DNA from: Rhabdornis inornatus
Taxonomy: Eukaryota > Chordata > Aves > Passeriformes > Rhabdornithidae
DNA length: 64,000 nt
Direction: 5' to 3'
Assembly: GCA_013397075.1 (NCBI GenBank)
Contig: VWZS01011036.1
Span: 395,859 to 459,858 of the forward strand
Part shown: one piece after another, positions 14,801-26,651 of the stretch
Numbering within the stretch: the stretch's first letter is position 1
Layout: the number at the start of each line of letters is the position of its first letter
The notes under the pieces: generated by a model
Told to the model about the DNA's origin: nothing
The model's database searches: none
What the model saw: only the letters and a program-made list of their open reading frames with translations
Translations under genes and position numbers: made by a program

Positions 14801-17052
14801 GTCCTATAATCATAAAAATAAAACATTCAAAAAGAAATAAAACAAGTCTGAACATACATGCCACAAAGCTCCTGAACTCCTGAGTCTCAGTTTTCAAGCA
14901 TCCAAATTTGAGTTCTTCCACCTGGCCTACTCTACCACAAGCCCATCCTTGGAGCTCCAGGTTTACTACTGTAATATTTTTACAATGAAGTGCTGCAATA
15001 CACCTAAACTGCATTGCCTCTTATCAAGCAAAGGGGAAAAATAAATCTTCCTAACAAATCAGCTTTTCTAAGCACTTCAAGATATTAATAGCACTTCAAG
15101 ATACTAGTTGATTCCCCTCTTATTTTTTTGTAATAGGTTTTTGATACTATTGTGTTGCATCCTTGGAGTTTCCCAGCTTGGCAAGCCCAGACTTCCAGAA
15201 CTTCCCAACAAGAATTGATAACAAGCCACTACTGCCACACCCTTCAGATGTCTGAGCTCTTAGACAGATTTCTGGACATGAATTACATCGACATGTTCAG
15301 GTCCTCCATAAATACAGATGTGAAGGAAAAAGAGTTGTTACAACAATATACCCAACTCAAGAGCCAAGTATATAAAGAAATCATCTCTTAAAACCTCTCA
15401 TGCTTTTAGGCTGCACAGATTGTGTCTAGAGGGATGCAGGACAACGGAGAATATTTCACTACTTTTAACACCCAGAATTAACTTTCAATACCACAGAACT
15501 AATATCACACCTGTCCCACACCTAAGTCTACACTAGACTTCTTAGAGCCACACAGTACAAGGTGGAGTGAACCCTCTGTCTAACAAGTGACAAGTCTTCC
15601 ACAGTGGGCAATAATTATTATTTTAAAGTGAAAGTTTGCTTTATACGCTATACTTGGAAGCGCCACCAATTTTAAAAGCCTCACATTTTAAAACAGAATT
15701 AATAAGGAGCATTTTGCTTGGAGATTTTTATTTCTATTGAAAGATAAACTCATGAAACAATACTAGATTGCCATCTATGCATCTCAGGATGACTATTTCA
15801 AGGATACCACAGGCCTTTGCCCTATTTTTCATTCCCTTGACATTCAGAACCCAGTAAATTAGAACCCAGTAAATGTCACATTTTTCACATTTAATGTTAA
15901 TACAGTCAACACCGACTTATTTTACATCTTTATTGCTCTCTTTGTAATTCTAATATGTGAAATAAAAGTTTTAAACCCCTAATTATCAAAATGTGTGGTG
16001 GAAACATACCTACTGTAGAAATAATTCCCAACAAGCTGAATTCAAAGAATCAACACCATGGACCAGTGCAAAAGCTAGAAACTGCTAACACTTTTCAAAT
16101 AATCTTGGTTTTTTAAGTCAAGAGAGTTAGAATATACCAACTAATTAATTAACAGGACAGCCTTTAATGATAACAGAATGTTTTTTGATATTTTACATTT
16201 TGGCAGAAACATAGTAAAAATATGTGTGTGAAAAACTCTCTCTTCTCCCTCATATCTATGCAAGCACTTTTGAAAGTCAAGGGAGCTCTCAGCAATGCAT
16301 TAGCAATCCTCAGACTGCCATCTGAAATACTTATATGTCAATCCTTGCCTATTCAAGTAGACTCAATTAGTTCTGTATGATCCAGACAGTATCAATTCAG
16401 TCAAATCCACTGAAGGTGTGACAATTTACAACACCCAAATATTCTGTTGCTCTCCTTTAAATGCATTAGCCTTTATCTATTATTTTACAAATATGTAAGT
16501 GAATATTTTACATATATACTTGTACATGCCTGAATGTGATATATTCAGAGATACAAAAGGAAGCCTTAGATTTATTTATATCACTGAGAATTTGTAAAAT
16601 ATCAGTATTCTAATGCTAAAAATATATTTTAAAAAATATCTGCTTGAATATTACACTGACAAACTTGTATGGTAACAGTGTAATGTCTCCCATAAATCAC
16701 AGCAATTTAAAGCAAGCTAGGACATATAATTGTGTACGTCTTACCCAGCACTTCTACAGCTAAGCAGTAGGCACAAATGCTACAGACATAAATTCCACAC
16801 CCTGTAGATAGGAATGCAAGAATGAAAGTAGAAGATTGAAAGGCTGCCATTTTCACGTATTTTCCATTTCCCAAAAAGAGAAAGAATTCACTACCAGGTA
16901 TTCTCCAGGGGATGCCAATAGTAATGACAAGATTTGTTTTAATCTATCACCCATATGCCTTTGGAGGTGAAATAATAAACACTAAGATGACTCAGGCACA
17001 GCTTTACATGAGAAAGTATGAGAAGAGCATATGAAAGCAAACTCTTGCACAT
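8813..17052. other. 8 kb of unique non-coding sequence
   Basis: No gene or transposable element recognised. A TA/CA-rich patch (cacatatgtacacccatata) lies near 10084-10130. Open frames of 60-98 codons (for example 11085-11366 reverse, 14361-14657 reverse, 15152-15391 forward) show no domain and no convincing splice context. The sequence is AT-rich throughout and could be deep intron or intergenic. Confidence 0.55.
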
Positions 17053-17777
17053 TGTCTTGGCTTACAATGCAGGATGTAACCAAAAATATGTATTCTATCA
17101 CCATCTGTTGAAATCAGGTTGAAATCAGGGGCAGTGATCTTTATCTTCAGGGGGGATGTCTTCTGTTAATGGGCCATCTGTTACAAACCAAGTGGGGCAG
17201 TGTTCTTTATCTTTTCCACGACCCATCCTTCCTCCAGGAGGATATCTTCTTTTAACAGGCCATTGAGTCCCACTGCATGACAGATAAAATTACATCATCC
17301 CATTGTGAGATGCTCCACCCAGGGGGAGAAGCCAAGCATTTCCTACCTAAATAAAATTTGAGATTTGGAACATCAGAGCAGCCTTTTTCCACTGGATTCT
17401 AGAGGAAAACCAAATCTTTCCACATCATCACTGGACCTCTGAAGAAAAACCGCACCTTCTACAGGAGCGCTGCTTCAACAGAACCACATCTGTCACTCCA
17501 GGAGGACTGCAGCCACCATTTAATGGGACTGCTACCAACACCCTGACTGACGGAGTGTCGGGTTATATTCTGACTCTGTCAGTGTTTTGGGGGAGGGGGG
17601 TTGTATTACTGTATTTTTATTTTAATTTTCCCAGTAAAGAACTGTTATTCCCATATTTTTGCCTGAGAGCTCCTTCACTTTAAAATTATAATAATTTGAA
17701 GGGAAAGAGTTTACATTTTCCACTTCAAAAGAGGCTCCTGCCTTTCTTAACAAACACCTGTCTGTCAAACCAAAACA
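17053..17777 (+). mobile_element. solo LTR (family A, long form)
   Basis: A 725-bp LTR beginning tgtcttggcttacaatgc and ending gtcaaaccaaaaca. Flanks are cacat on the left and catat on the right, a 5-bp target-site duplication with one mismatch. A TATA-like word (ctaaataaaa, about 17347) and an AGTAAA poly(A) signal (17633-17638) set the orientation as forward. It is the same family as the LTR at 44621-45274. Compared with that copy it carries about 94 extra bases in U3, largely a tandem duplication of the segment that starts gcagtg.tctttatct. No internal retroviral sequence adjoins it, so it is a solo LTR left by recombination. Confidence 0.88.
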
Positions 17778-20724
17778 CATATAAACAAAACCAAGTTCCT
17801 TGAAAACATTTCAGTCCCGACAATGCAGCTTGAAACACTATTTCCGTATTTCACAAGGCAGCTCCCTATCTGTTGTGCCTGCTTTTGACAGAACCCCAAA
17901 GCCTAGGACATAATCTTCCCTCTCTTCAACAGCACTAACTTTTATATTTATGCTCCAAAATCTTCAACACAAAAATGAAGCTGCTATTAACTTCAGGAAG
18001 CTGCAGAGCACTTTTTAATAAAGTGCACAGATAAGGCATTTGTTGTTCCCTCAACTGAAACAATAATTTAAATTCATAATTCTCAAAACAAAAAGTGAAA
18101 ACTCAGTTTTACACTAAATTTTCTGACACAATTCAGGTTTTGTGGTGTCTTTGTTGCTTATGTATGTTCTCACTAATTTTTATTTTCCTAGTCTGCAACT
18201 CCAACTACCTGTCAGCCATTCAGAGCTGCCCCCCAACAAATAAGCTACCTGACTTCAGTTGCACAGCCCTCCATGATTCACATTCATTCCAGTTATAATT
18301 ATTCTTTATAATTATTTCTGAAAAATAAACCCTCCCTTCCCATCTGCCCTCATAACAGCATTTTGACCCACTAGTTACACTGTTCAGCAATTACCTCTCT
18401 TAACTTCTCAAAACCTTGCTCCCACTTTGGAGGAACTCCTCCAAAAGCTCTTTCACCATCTGCTATTATATCCCACATATAACCCTCATTTGCTGTGATT
18501 CTTATGAAAAAAATTCAGCAGCTTTGCTATTGTTCACTGCCTCCCATTCTGTCTGACTTTACCTGACACTTCTCTCCACATCTCTGCCATCACCACTTTC
18601 ATACAAGTGTGTACATCACAGAGTACTACAGAAAAACTCTTAGTAGTTTTCATTTAATTAATTTTAATATTACAGCGTGGTTTTTATCAGCCTCATCAGA
18701 AGAAAGCAGTAGGTCAAGGAAAAATGTAGGCAGGAAAGATGTACTCTTACCTGCATTTTATGTCTCCTGGGACATGCAGCAAATCTGCATTCCCTCTCGA
18801 ATATATCTGAATCTTGAACTTTGACTTAACATTACGATAATAAAATTTAAAAATAATTATATAGTAGCTATTCAAGCAGCACCATCTAGCTGTCCAAAAA
18901 TTAATGCCCGGACTGTGGGTATATAGTAAGCTGTAGTTCTCTATGGTTAAGAATATAAACAAGCATTTCTGACGGTGAAACACGTATTTTCATGCTTAAT
19001 GTTCAGTTACTTTACCTCTAAACACCACACTTCCAATCCCCTCCTGTAAGGCATCTTCTGACAGTCTGTGATTTACATCTGCAGTAGCTTGGGAACCAAT
19101 ACACAAACACACATCTTTGATTATCAACAATCAAAGCACAGACTTTTCAAACCTCCTGTAAAGGACCACAGTGCATCAGTCATATCTTGCTAGTACATAA
19201 GCAATGCTGCCTGATTAATATACAACTGTATGTCTTCAGCCACCACCATCATTAATTTCTAATGTCTATCAGTATCTGTCTCAAAATACCACATACTTTA
19301 AGAGATTTTACTAATGTTCAAAATTAGCAAATCTGAAGAGGTATTAGCACAGTAGAAAGCACTGACTTCTTCATTTACAAGGGTGATTGGATTTTTAGAA
19401 GAGATTATATCAAGCTTGTTTGTCAAAGTGCAATACAGACCTACCCAGAAAGAAATGACCTCAATAAACATAACTACAGCTAAGAAAATGAAGGATCCTG
19501 CAGAGTTTTATGACTTTGCTCTTTTCAGCATTGCAGTCATGAGACAGTGTGAATTTTGTCCCCTTTCCAAGGCGAAAAAAAAAACTTGCTAGTCAGAATG
19601 AGAATAAGATGAGCACTTCACCTATATGCTGCATTGAGCAGCTTTAGTCAAGGTGACATTTGGTTTCACTTGAATATTGTTCTTTTTTAAAATGCATCAC
19701 CTTTTAAAAATGAGGTTTACAAAGCTAATTTCACTATTACCGTGTCATAAGGATACAGCACAAATAATGCATTTAAAACACCTTTAACCATCCTGAAAAA
19801 GCAAACAAGGAAAAAGACTTTTTCACATCAGGGGTCTGCTTTATTTTGTAATTATTTAAGATGACTATTTCTTAAGTTCACCTGGTTACATATTGATTTG
19901 TTTTAATAGTAGTTTTCTTCTATAAGTAGTCCATATTACCAACATGATAACAAAAGAAACATAATATCTAATATTACTCTGACCTTGAAGCCTGGAAAGT
20001 GGAATACATTTGAATAATTTAATTTTGCATAGCATCTGAAGTAATTATTACAAATCTTGCATCTTAAAACGCTGAAGTAATGTAAAAACGGATTACATTT
20101 TGGTACGTAAATCCTGTTTACTTCCACATAATAGTCCATTGACTGCTGTTGCACTGTTTTTTCCAATTAGAAGGTATTACACCAGAAATGTAAATATATG
20201 CACATAATATGCATACAGCTCATGCATACACTGCCATACTAATATGCATATCTTTCTGTATTCAGACACAAGAACTTCACTTCCATTATTCACTACAAAT
20301 TACTGAATTATAATAATACACTTGGCCTGATCTATTATTTTCAAACTCCGAGGATTTAAAAGTCCTTGAAAAGAAATTCCAGCCAAAGCTGTCATGAAGT
20401 TTCTGCTCACCACAAAAGGAAGTAGCCACTATAAGGAAAAATAATTGTAGATTCTCTTTGTAAAGAAGTATAAGAAATAGGCATTTTTACATTAAATAGC
20501 CCATTGTACTGGATCACTGATAAGATGGTTCATTTTTTTCCAGCAGCATTTACTGCCTACAAGCTTCCTGGCAAGGTTTATAGCCATGTGAATTTTCAGC
20601 ACCAGCCCCCAACATACCCCAAATGACAGCTTATGCCCCAGAACACATGCCCTCATCACCGCCACCTTCCTAAAGCACCTTCTATCCCACCTGCTTGCAG
20701 CTCTAACGTTTCATTCTAAGCCAC
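17778..20724. other. unique non-coding sequence
   Basis: No gene or repeat family recognised. A few 60-78 codon open frames (18095-18298, 18609-18824, 19383-19592, 19936-20166 reverse) are unremarkable. A cluster of ATGCAT words lies at about 20198-20256 and is listed as a finding. Confidence 0.55.
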
Positions 20725-20840
20725 ACAGGAATGACAGAGAAGCCCAGGCTGGAAGGGATTTCTGGGAGCCATCTAGTCCAGCTCCCTCTTCAAACCAGGT
20801 CCAATGAGTTCTGACTGTCCAGCCATGTTCTAAGTATATC
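20725..20840 (-). mobile_element. CR1-like LINE fragment, reverse strand
   Basis: The plus strand reads ccaggctggaagggatttctgggagccatctagtcc-type words followed by agctccctcttcaaaccagg. This is the reverse complement of a CR1 3' end of the kind that reads ...ggactagatg...cccttccagcc. Only about 115 degenerate bases remain. The assignment rests on the word order and is moderately secure; subfamily cannot be given. Confidence 0.7.
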
Positions 20841-22087
20841 ACAGAACTGGAAGTGAAATCAGCTTTTCTTCTTTTTCTTTTTTTTTTTTTAATGGTTTCA
20901 ACTTGTATGAGAGACTGGACTGAACAGCAAATAATGTAACAAGATGAATAATACAGGCAAACAACTTTTTAGGAATACAAAAAAATTTAGTATTATCTTA
21001 CAAGTATTATCTTACTTGGGTTTTTTTTTTTCCCTTCCTTATGAAAAGCCCCACTTAAACTCCAGTTACAAAAAATTAAATTATTTGATTGATCACCATT
21101 ATCAGAAGCTGCTGAATGATTACTTTTTCTAGTAGTTAGGAGGAGAGTACAGCATGAGTGTAATGAGGTGATGCCATGGACAAAAAGATGACAAAACTTT
21201 CTTCTAAGTTTGATATAGAAAAAAACCAATCAGTTAGAAAACCAAGAAACCAGAGAATGGTAATTCTGCACTGCATGTTTCTCCTGCATATTTAATATTA
21301 CAACTGAATTTTCACATCAGTATAACTCCCCATGTAAAAGTCCTCCTCCTGCCAGAGGAGATCGTGTTCATTGTCAGCCCTGTGGCTGACAATGTGAGAG
21401 ATAAATCCTTGAGCAAGTTGTAGTGTGAGCACTGGTATTGATGCATCATAGGTACAGATGGTGTGAAGGGTACATGATGTGTTGGGGCATGTGGGAACTT
21501 ACGGAATTACAGATAATTAATAGTTTAACATGCAAAATAAAACATTCAATTATCTATCCCTGAAACAATACAAAACTGAAGTATTCTCGAATATGAAGGT
21601 GTGTTTCGCAACATGTTTTGAGCACACTCCTTTTAATATATAGGTACATTCTTAGCTTCTGGATCTCTTCTTCTGACACAATTTGTTTTTCTAACTTGTC
21701 AGAAATTAAGTACATGCTTTTTAGGAAAAAAAACCAAAACAATAGTTATTTTTCACACCAATGTTTTGTTTCTTACGAGTTCCCACAAATATTTTTATAG
21801 ATACCATCTCAAAACTGTACAATGCTTAATAACAGCTTCCTTCATTGACAGATACAATATCTTTCTCAACTGCCACAAACTGAGAAGCGGCAAGCAGCAG
21901 AAATTACCTTATTTCGTTCTGGAAGATCGCTCTTGTACCCTAAATAATTCCATTTCCTCCATTCCCCCATCACTTGAATGTTAATTCCAGGACGGAAGTA
22001 TCAATATAATAATTACAGTTTTCAAAGCTGACCTCCCAGTGAGGCAGTGACTTCATCAGGTCCACTGAAAAGGGCTCCAAAGATACT
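20841..22087. other. unique non-coding sequence with a perfect hairpin
   Basis: No gene recognised. A T-tract lies at 20871-20891. An 11-bp perfect inverted repeat with a four-base loop lies at 21369-21394. Open frames of 60-78 codons show no domain. Confidence 0.55.
21369..21394. repeat. perfect 11-bp hairpin
   Basis: Arms cattgtcagcc and ggctgacaatg are exact reverse complements separated by ctgt. The hairpin is too short for a microRNA precursor. It sits in unique sequence, and its function, if any, is unknown. Confidence 0.6.
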
Positions 22088-22740
22088 GCAACTTGTTGCA
22101 GTTTATGTTTAATTTGGTTGTTACTCAGTTGTATTGTTCCCTTATTGTAATGGTTTTTCCCTCAGTTGTACCCCTGTGTTGTTATAAAATGGTTTCTCCC
22201 TTTCCCGCCTTTACCCCGTCCTTCACCCTAAACCCTGCCCTTACAGTTGTCAATCCCTCCTGGCCCCGCCCATTCTTCCAGAACATTCTGTAGCAATCAT
22301 TCCCTCCTTGATTTGCTATTCGTTATTTTGTATGAATCCCCACCTAAATTACTCCCTATTGGTTATGTGAGACTGTAATCCTGCCTTATGTTACACCCCT
22401 TGTTGCCCCTCATTGGCTGAAGCTTTGTACCCTCCCATGGGGGAGGTCCCGTATTTAAGTTGCTGTAAGCCTGTTCTCCCGGCTTTTCTGGGTTCCTTCC
22501 CTCGCTGTCCAGTTGTCTCCCCTCGCCCTCCCAATAAACCTTGTTCCGGAACCTAGAAAGGTCTCCTCCTCGATCCTTTACTTCCCCTCGGATACAGAGA
22601 CGGCCGTGATAAGGGTGGAGAGCCCTAGCTGTGCTCCTGCTTCACGGAAGCTGGGAGACAGCCCACTCTTGACACCGGCAGCCAGTGGAGCTAGCTAGGC
22701 TTGCCAGGTGTGAGTGGTCAAGGCTGCCGTGTCAGCAACT
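22088..22740 (+). mobile_element. solo LTR with 6-bp target-site duplication
   Basis: A 641-bp LTR (22094-22734) beginning tgttgcag and ending gtgtca, flanked on both sides by the exact 6-bp duplication gcaact (22088-22093 and 22735-22740). Promoter parts are well preserved: a CCAAT-type word (cattggctg, near 22411), a TATA-like gtatttaag (22451-22459) and the poly(A) signal AATAAA (22533-22538). A C/T-rich R-U5 follows. It is much richer in GC than the flanks. A 6-bp duplication suits an ERVK-class (beta-like) integrase. No internal sequence remains. It is one of the best preserved LTRs here, so its promoter may still be active. Confidence 0.92.
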
Positions 22741-23828
22741 AATAAAGAAAATGTAAGTGTCAACATTACTTCATACACAGCACATTATGAGCCAGATCTT
22801 CAAGGCTCTGTCCCACACATTCGACCAAGCAATGAGCAGGGTAATGGCTGAGCCTGGAGGCCAGATCAGATCCAATGACCCAAGAATTTTTGCATCAATC
22901 CAGCAGACTAAATTTACTACTGATCTATGCCAGTTTTTATCTAATTTAGGATGAATAATTTTGCTCTGAATAGTTTACACTTACTCGAAATATTTCACTT
23001 GGCACATACAGGCACACCTTTGTGCCAGTGGAAATTATTTGAGCATATTCATTAACACAAGATACAATTTTATCCCTAAAAAAATCAATTCGCAGTAAGG
23101 TGACATAACCTTATTGACCTCAATAGCAGTTTGCTGGGGCAACAACCAATTTTGGATGAGCAGAAGCTTCAAGAAATCTCTTCAGTTTGGTCAAATCAAT
23201 GTGTCTTCACACATAGCCAAAAAAGAAAAACAAACAAAAACCCAATGGTCAGGCATGTTTTGTTCCTGCTGGTACACACAGATAAGCAGCCTTTCCAAAG
23301 GTGATTTTCCTTATCCTAGGCAATCCTCCAAACTGTCACAGCTGTCTTGATGCTTCTCATACAAGGTCCTGGCTGCAGCCAGGGAATGCACTTGGGAGCA
23401 AAAAGTCAAGCGAAACATCCAAGTTCAGCTACTGCAACACACCTTTTCTATTTGTCCCTATCCAGCTGTTGATGTGGATGTGAGGCTTCCCCAGAAATTC
23501 ATCTTGTTTACTGCACACAGAGATGCTGTCCCAGGACAATCTGAGACAAAACTGAATGACCCCTTATCAGTGGGCAACAGGGAACCTTTGTGAGACAAAG
23601 TGTGCTGTAACCATTTCTGAGTAACTGCCCAGTATTTCCCAGCACTGTCAGGCACATCGCAGTGACTGGAGGAAGTTGTACATTAAAACTCCCCGTGCTG
23701 AGAGCAGTCATAAGTTTTAATGGACAACAAATCTATTCCATCTTGAGAAAATTATACAGATTATGCCACCCCTCACCTTGCAGACTATCTCAATTAAAAA
23801 AAAAAAAAAAAAAGCAAGATCCCTGAAA

Positions 23829-23853
23829 AATACCATTTTTAAAAAATGGTATT
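23829..23853. repeat. 25-base palindrome
   Basis: Arms aataccattttt and aaaaatggtatt are exact reverse complements around a single central A. It lies 15 bases after an A18 run. It may simply be a low-complexity coincidence. Confidence 0.5.
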
Positions 23854-25810
23854 CACCACAGTCATCTGTTGTCTCCTCAACAAAAGAAACCAAATAAATC
23901 AAAACCATCTGGTGCCTTTGGTCTTACACTGGAAAAACATTAGGTTTTCACTTCTGTGGAACATTCCACAGGAAGGTAAATTGTCCTTCCCACTCATTTA
24001 TAGCTAGTTCCAGGCTATCAGGCACGCAGCCTACACAGATTATGAACTGATGAACAAACATCATCTCCTTTCATTCTATGTAAATACAGATTTATTGCTT
24101 TTATGCACTGGGTGCAGATTTTTAAGTCAGTTTTAATTTATGAAAGACAAAAAAACATGGTCTGTGGATTCATTTGCCTGTGTCACTCACTACCAATCAC
24201 TCCTGAGAACGCCTCTGCAGGGCTCACCTTTGTCATTCACAGCAGAAAATCTATAGATATAAAGTTTTGCAACAATGCTTGGAAATACTGTTAATTTTTA
24301 AGAGTCACATAAGCAAAGCAAATTGTACTTAAAGCCATTGATTGAAAGAAGCTCTCATCTCAAGCTGAAACAGTGCACTGAAAGAACTTGACATATACCC
24401 CTTTTTAGCAATTTCAGTAGAAGACAGACTTTGTTGCCAGAATTCAAGACTTCTGATATGAAAAAAAAAAAGGTAGCAAAGCAAATCCTATTCTAAGTTG
24501 CAGAACAAAAAATTAACTTTCAAAATGGGATGAAAACACAGCAATTTGTGGCATAACAGGATAAAAACACCTGAATGGGTGATCTTTTCAGAATTATGAA
24601 GGCAATTTCAAGTAGGTAGGAAATAAGATGGTGGTAATCATATACCTGAAATTCAGTGCAGTGAATCAAAAGGAAGCAATTTAATTATGCTGGTGTACTG
24701 AAAAACAATGGCATTGTTTATTGACTTGCTAAGAAAAATAATTGTAATTCAACATACTACATACTTTCTGTACACTTCATGTGTATGTAAAGATATTTTT
24801 TCTTTTTTTCCAGATCATAAGTCCTGATTTATAGATTATACAATGTCTTTCATTTCTCTCTATGCCAACTATCTACAACATATCAATATGAATAACACTA
24901 CTCCATGTAATTATGCGGTTAAATAAAACACCATATTTGGCCAAATGGCCTAATGTCATGCAGCTACACCAAGACAGATGTTATCACTAGCACTTAATGG
25001 CTGTAGATTAACATAATGAAAGTAGGATATTAAATTGAAACAGTCATCTGGGTTCCAGGAGGTCATGCTAAAACAGCTGGTGAGGTTATGGTTTGGTTCC
25101 TTTGCATTATGATCACCATTTCATTTATTATAACAACACAACACATTAACATATACATTTATTTGTGGTATCTTAAAGATCTATATCCTTTAAGTATGTT
25201 TTCAGTAGACAGAATCAGCAGCTCCCCCTTTTCCTTGTCTGCATTATTTAGGCATCACATTGCTCCAATATGCATTATTTTTAGACCAGTGATGTCTAAG
25301 AAGTTAATAGACGTGCAAGAGGATGTTTGTCGCCATTAAGATCAAGGCTCAAAGGAACTTGAGCGAAGCTATTGCCCCAATCTCCAAAATCCCATGTTCA
25401 GTCCCCTCCTTTATTTTGTGCCCTGAAGGCCCAAACACAGATTGTACCAGTTCCTCCTCTTCTTCAATGCACCCAGACTCCTCAGGGACACCATAACTGC
25501 AGACTGTGATTCCAAGTGCCCCTGCAGTGAACTTGCCTGCTCAGATCTGGTCAGCATCTGATTGCTGGGACTCTGTCAAGTGCCAAAAAGCTCCTGCTCA
25601 GGAACTGAACAGTGCTACTGTTCATACCCTCCATGTCAGGAACTTTGTGGCTGTAACACACTCCTGGGCTATAGAGCTAAACATGCCAATACTACAGCTT
25701 CAGTCAGAGTTGAACAGGATTCAAGAATTCAAGTTATTTACACTACACAGCATTTGCCTTCCAAGCCACACTGTGACCTGTAACTTCTAAACTGAATTTA
25801 AAAACTTAAA

Positions 25811-25830
25811 CAAAAAAAAAAAAAAAAAAC

Positions 25831-25868
<38 letters not shown>

Positions 25869-25882
25869 AAACAAAAAAAAAA
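25811..25882. repeat. long poly(A) tract
   Basis: Two A runs (18 bases at 25812-25829 and 36 bases at 25832-25867), then caaacaaaaaaaaaa. It might be the tail of a retroposed sequence lying to its left, but there is no AATAAA within 30 bases upstream and no recognisable source. It is annotated as a homopolymer tract. Length in the assembly may be inaccurate. Confidence 0.8.
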
Positions 25883-26445
25883 TCAGAGCCATTATGCAGG
25901 CACACAGAATTCCCAAGCTAAATTATTTCAGTCATACAAAGTTTTTAAATGAAACATGATCTCCCAAACAGATGTCTTCCACACAATTATCAATTAATGC
26001 ACTAAACCTCAGCCAACACATAGGAGTATAAGAAGGATTTTCCCTCATCTGTTTCCCTAGCTTCTCCTGGGCCTGCCTATCCTGCACTACACCAAGAAGC
26101 CCTGTCAGGGTGTCCCACAGGGAACCTCAGGATCTGCTGCGACCCAGCCTTCTCACCTGAAACAGGAACACTCCTGCCTGGCTAAATTTGAGACAAAGTA
26201 GTAAAGTAGAACATGTACAATGAACCAAGAGCAGTGGAAAGTTACCAGGATGTGGACAGAGACACCTAGGGAGCTGCAAAATTACAGCTCGAGAATCTTT
26301 TCTCTCAAGCCTGAATCCTTCTTGCTTCCCAGGCTGATAAGCTGATGTTAGCTGCAGACAGAAAGGAAATTTCCCAAGGTGATAAATGGTCAAAAACAAC
26401 TTAGAATCTGGTGAAAAACAGAGTGCTAGTCATAATAAAGATTAA

Positions 26446-26651
26446 CACCTGTTGTTTTCCCATGGGATACATCCTGAGGCCTGGTCTCCTGGATGTTTAT
26501 CCCAATTATCCAATGAGCTACTGTCCTGTTCTAGTCTCTCGTAACATGCTTTAAATACAAGCTCTCCACTCAATAAAGTTGGCCTTTTTCCCTAAAAAGG
26601 TCCATGTGTGTTGTTGCTTTTTTTCCCTCTCTCTAGGTCCGAAACCACACC
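26446..26651 (+). mobile_element. short (about 198 bp) solo LTR candidate
   Basis: From tgttgttttccc (26450) to gtccgaaacca (26647), with a 4-bp direct duplication cacc on each side (26446-26449, 26648-26651). Within it, in correct order and spacing, are a CCAAT box (ccaatgag, 26510), a TATA-like tttaaata (26550-26557) and AATAAAG (26572-26578). This is the promoter and poly(A) architecture of an LTR. At 198 bp it is short for the class, and a 4-bp duplication can arise by chance, so the exact ends are less certain than the call itself. Confidence 0.6.

Larger units (their letters stand above)
22741..26445. other. unique non-coding sequence with A-tracts
   Basis: No gene recognised. It contains an A18 run (23796-23813), a near-perfect 25-base palindrome (23829-23853) and the long A-tract at 25811-25882. 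The open frames at 25506-25790 (94 codons) and 25562-25783 overlap in two frames and match nothing known. The segment at about 26130-26445, just before an LTR, may contain degraded retroviral sequence but shows no motif I can name. Confidence 0.5.

Noticed and set aside
15152..15391. 79-codon frame with a charged, helix-prone C-terminal half
   Set aside because: No family recognised, no clear splice context, and length is within chance for 64 kb.
25350..25882. Processed pseudogene ending in a poly(A) tail
   Set aside because: No AATAAA signal, no recognisable source protein in any frame, and no matching flanking duplication found.
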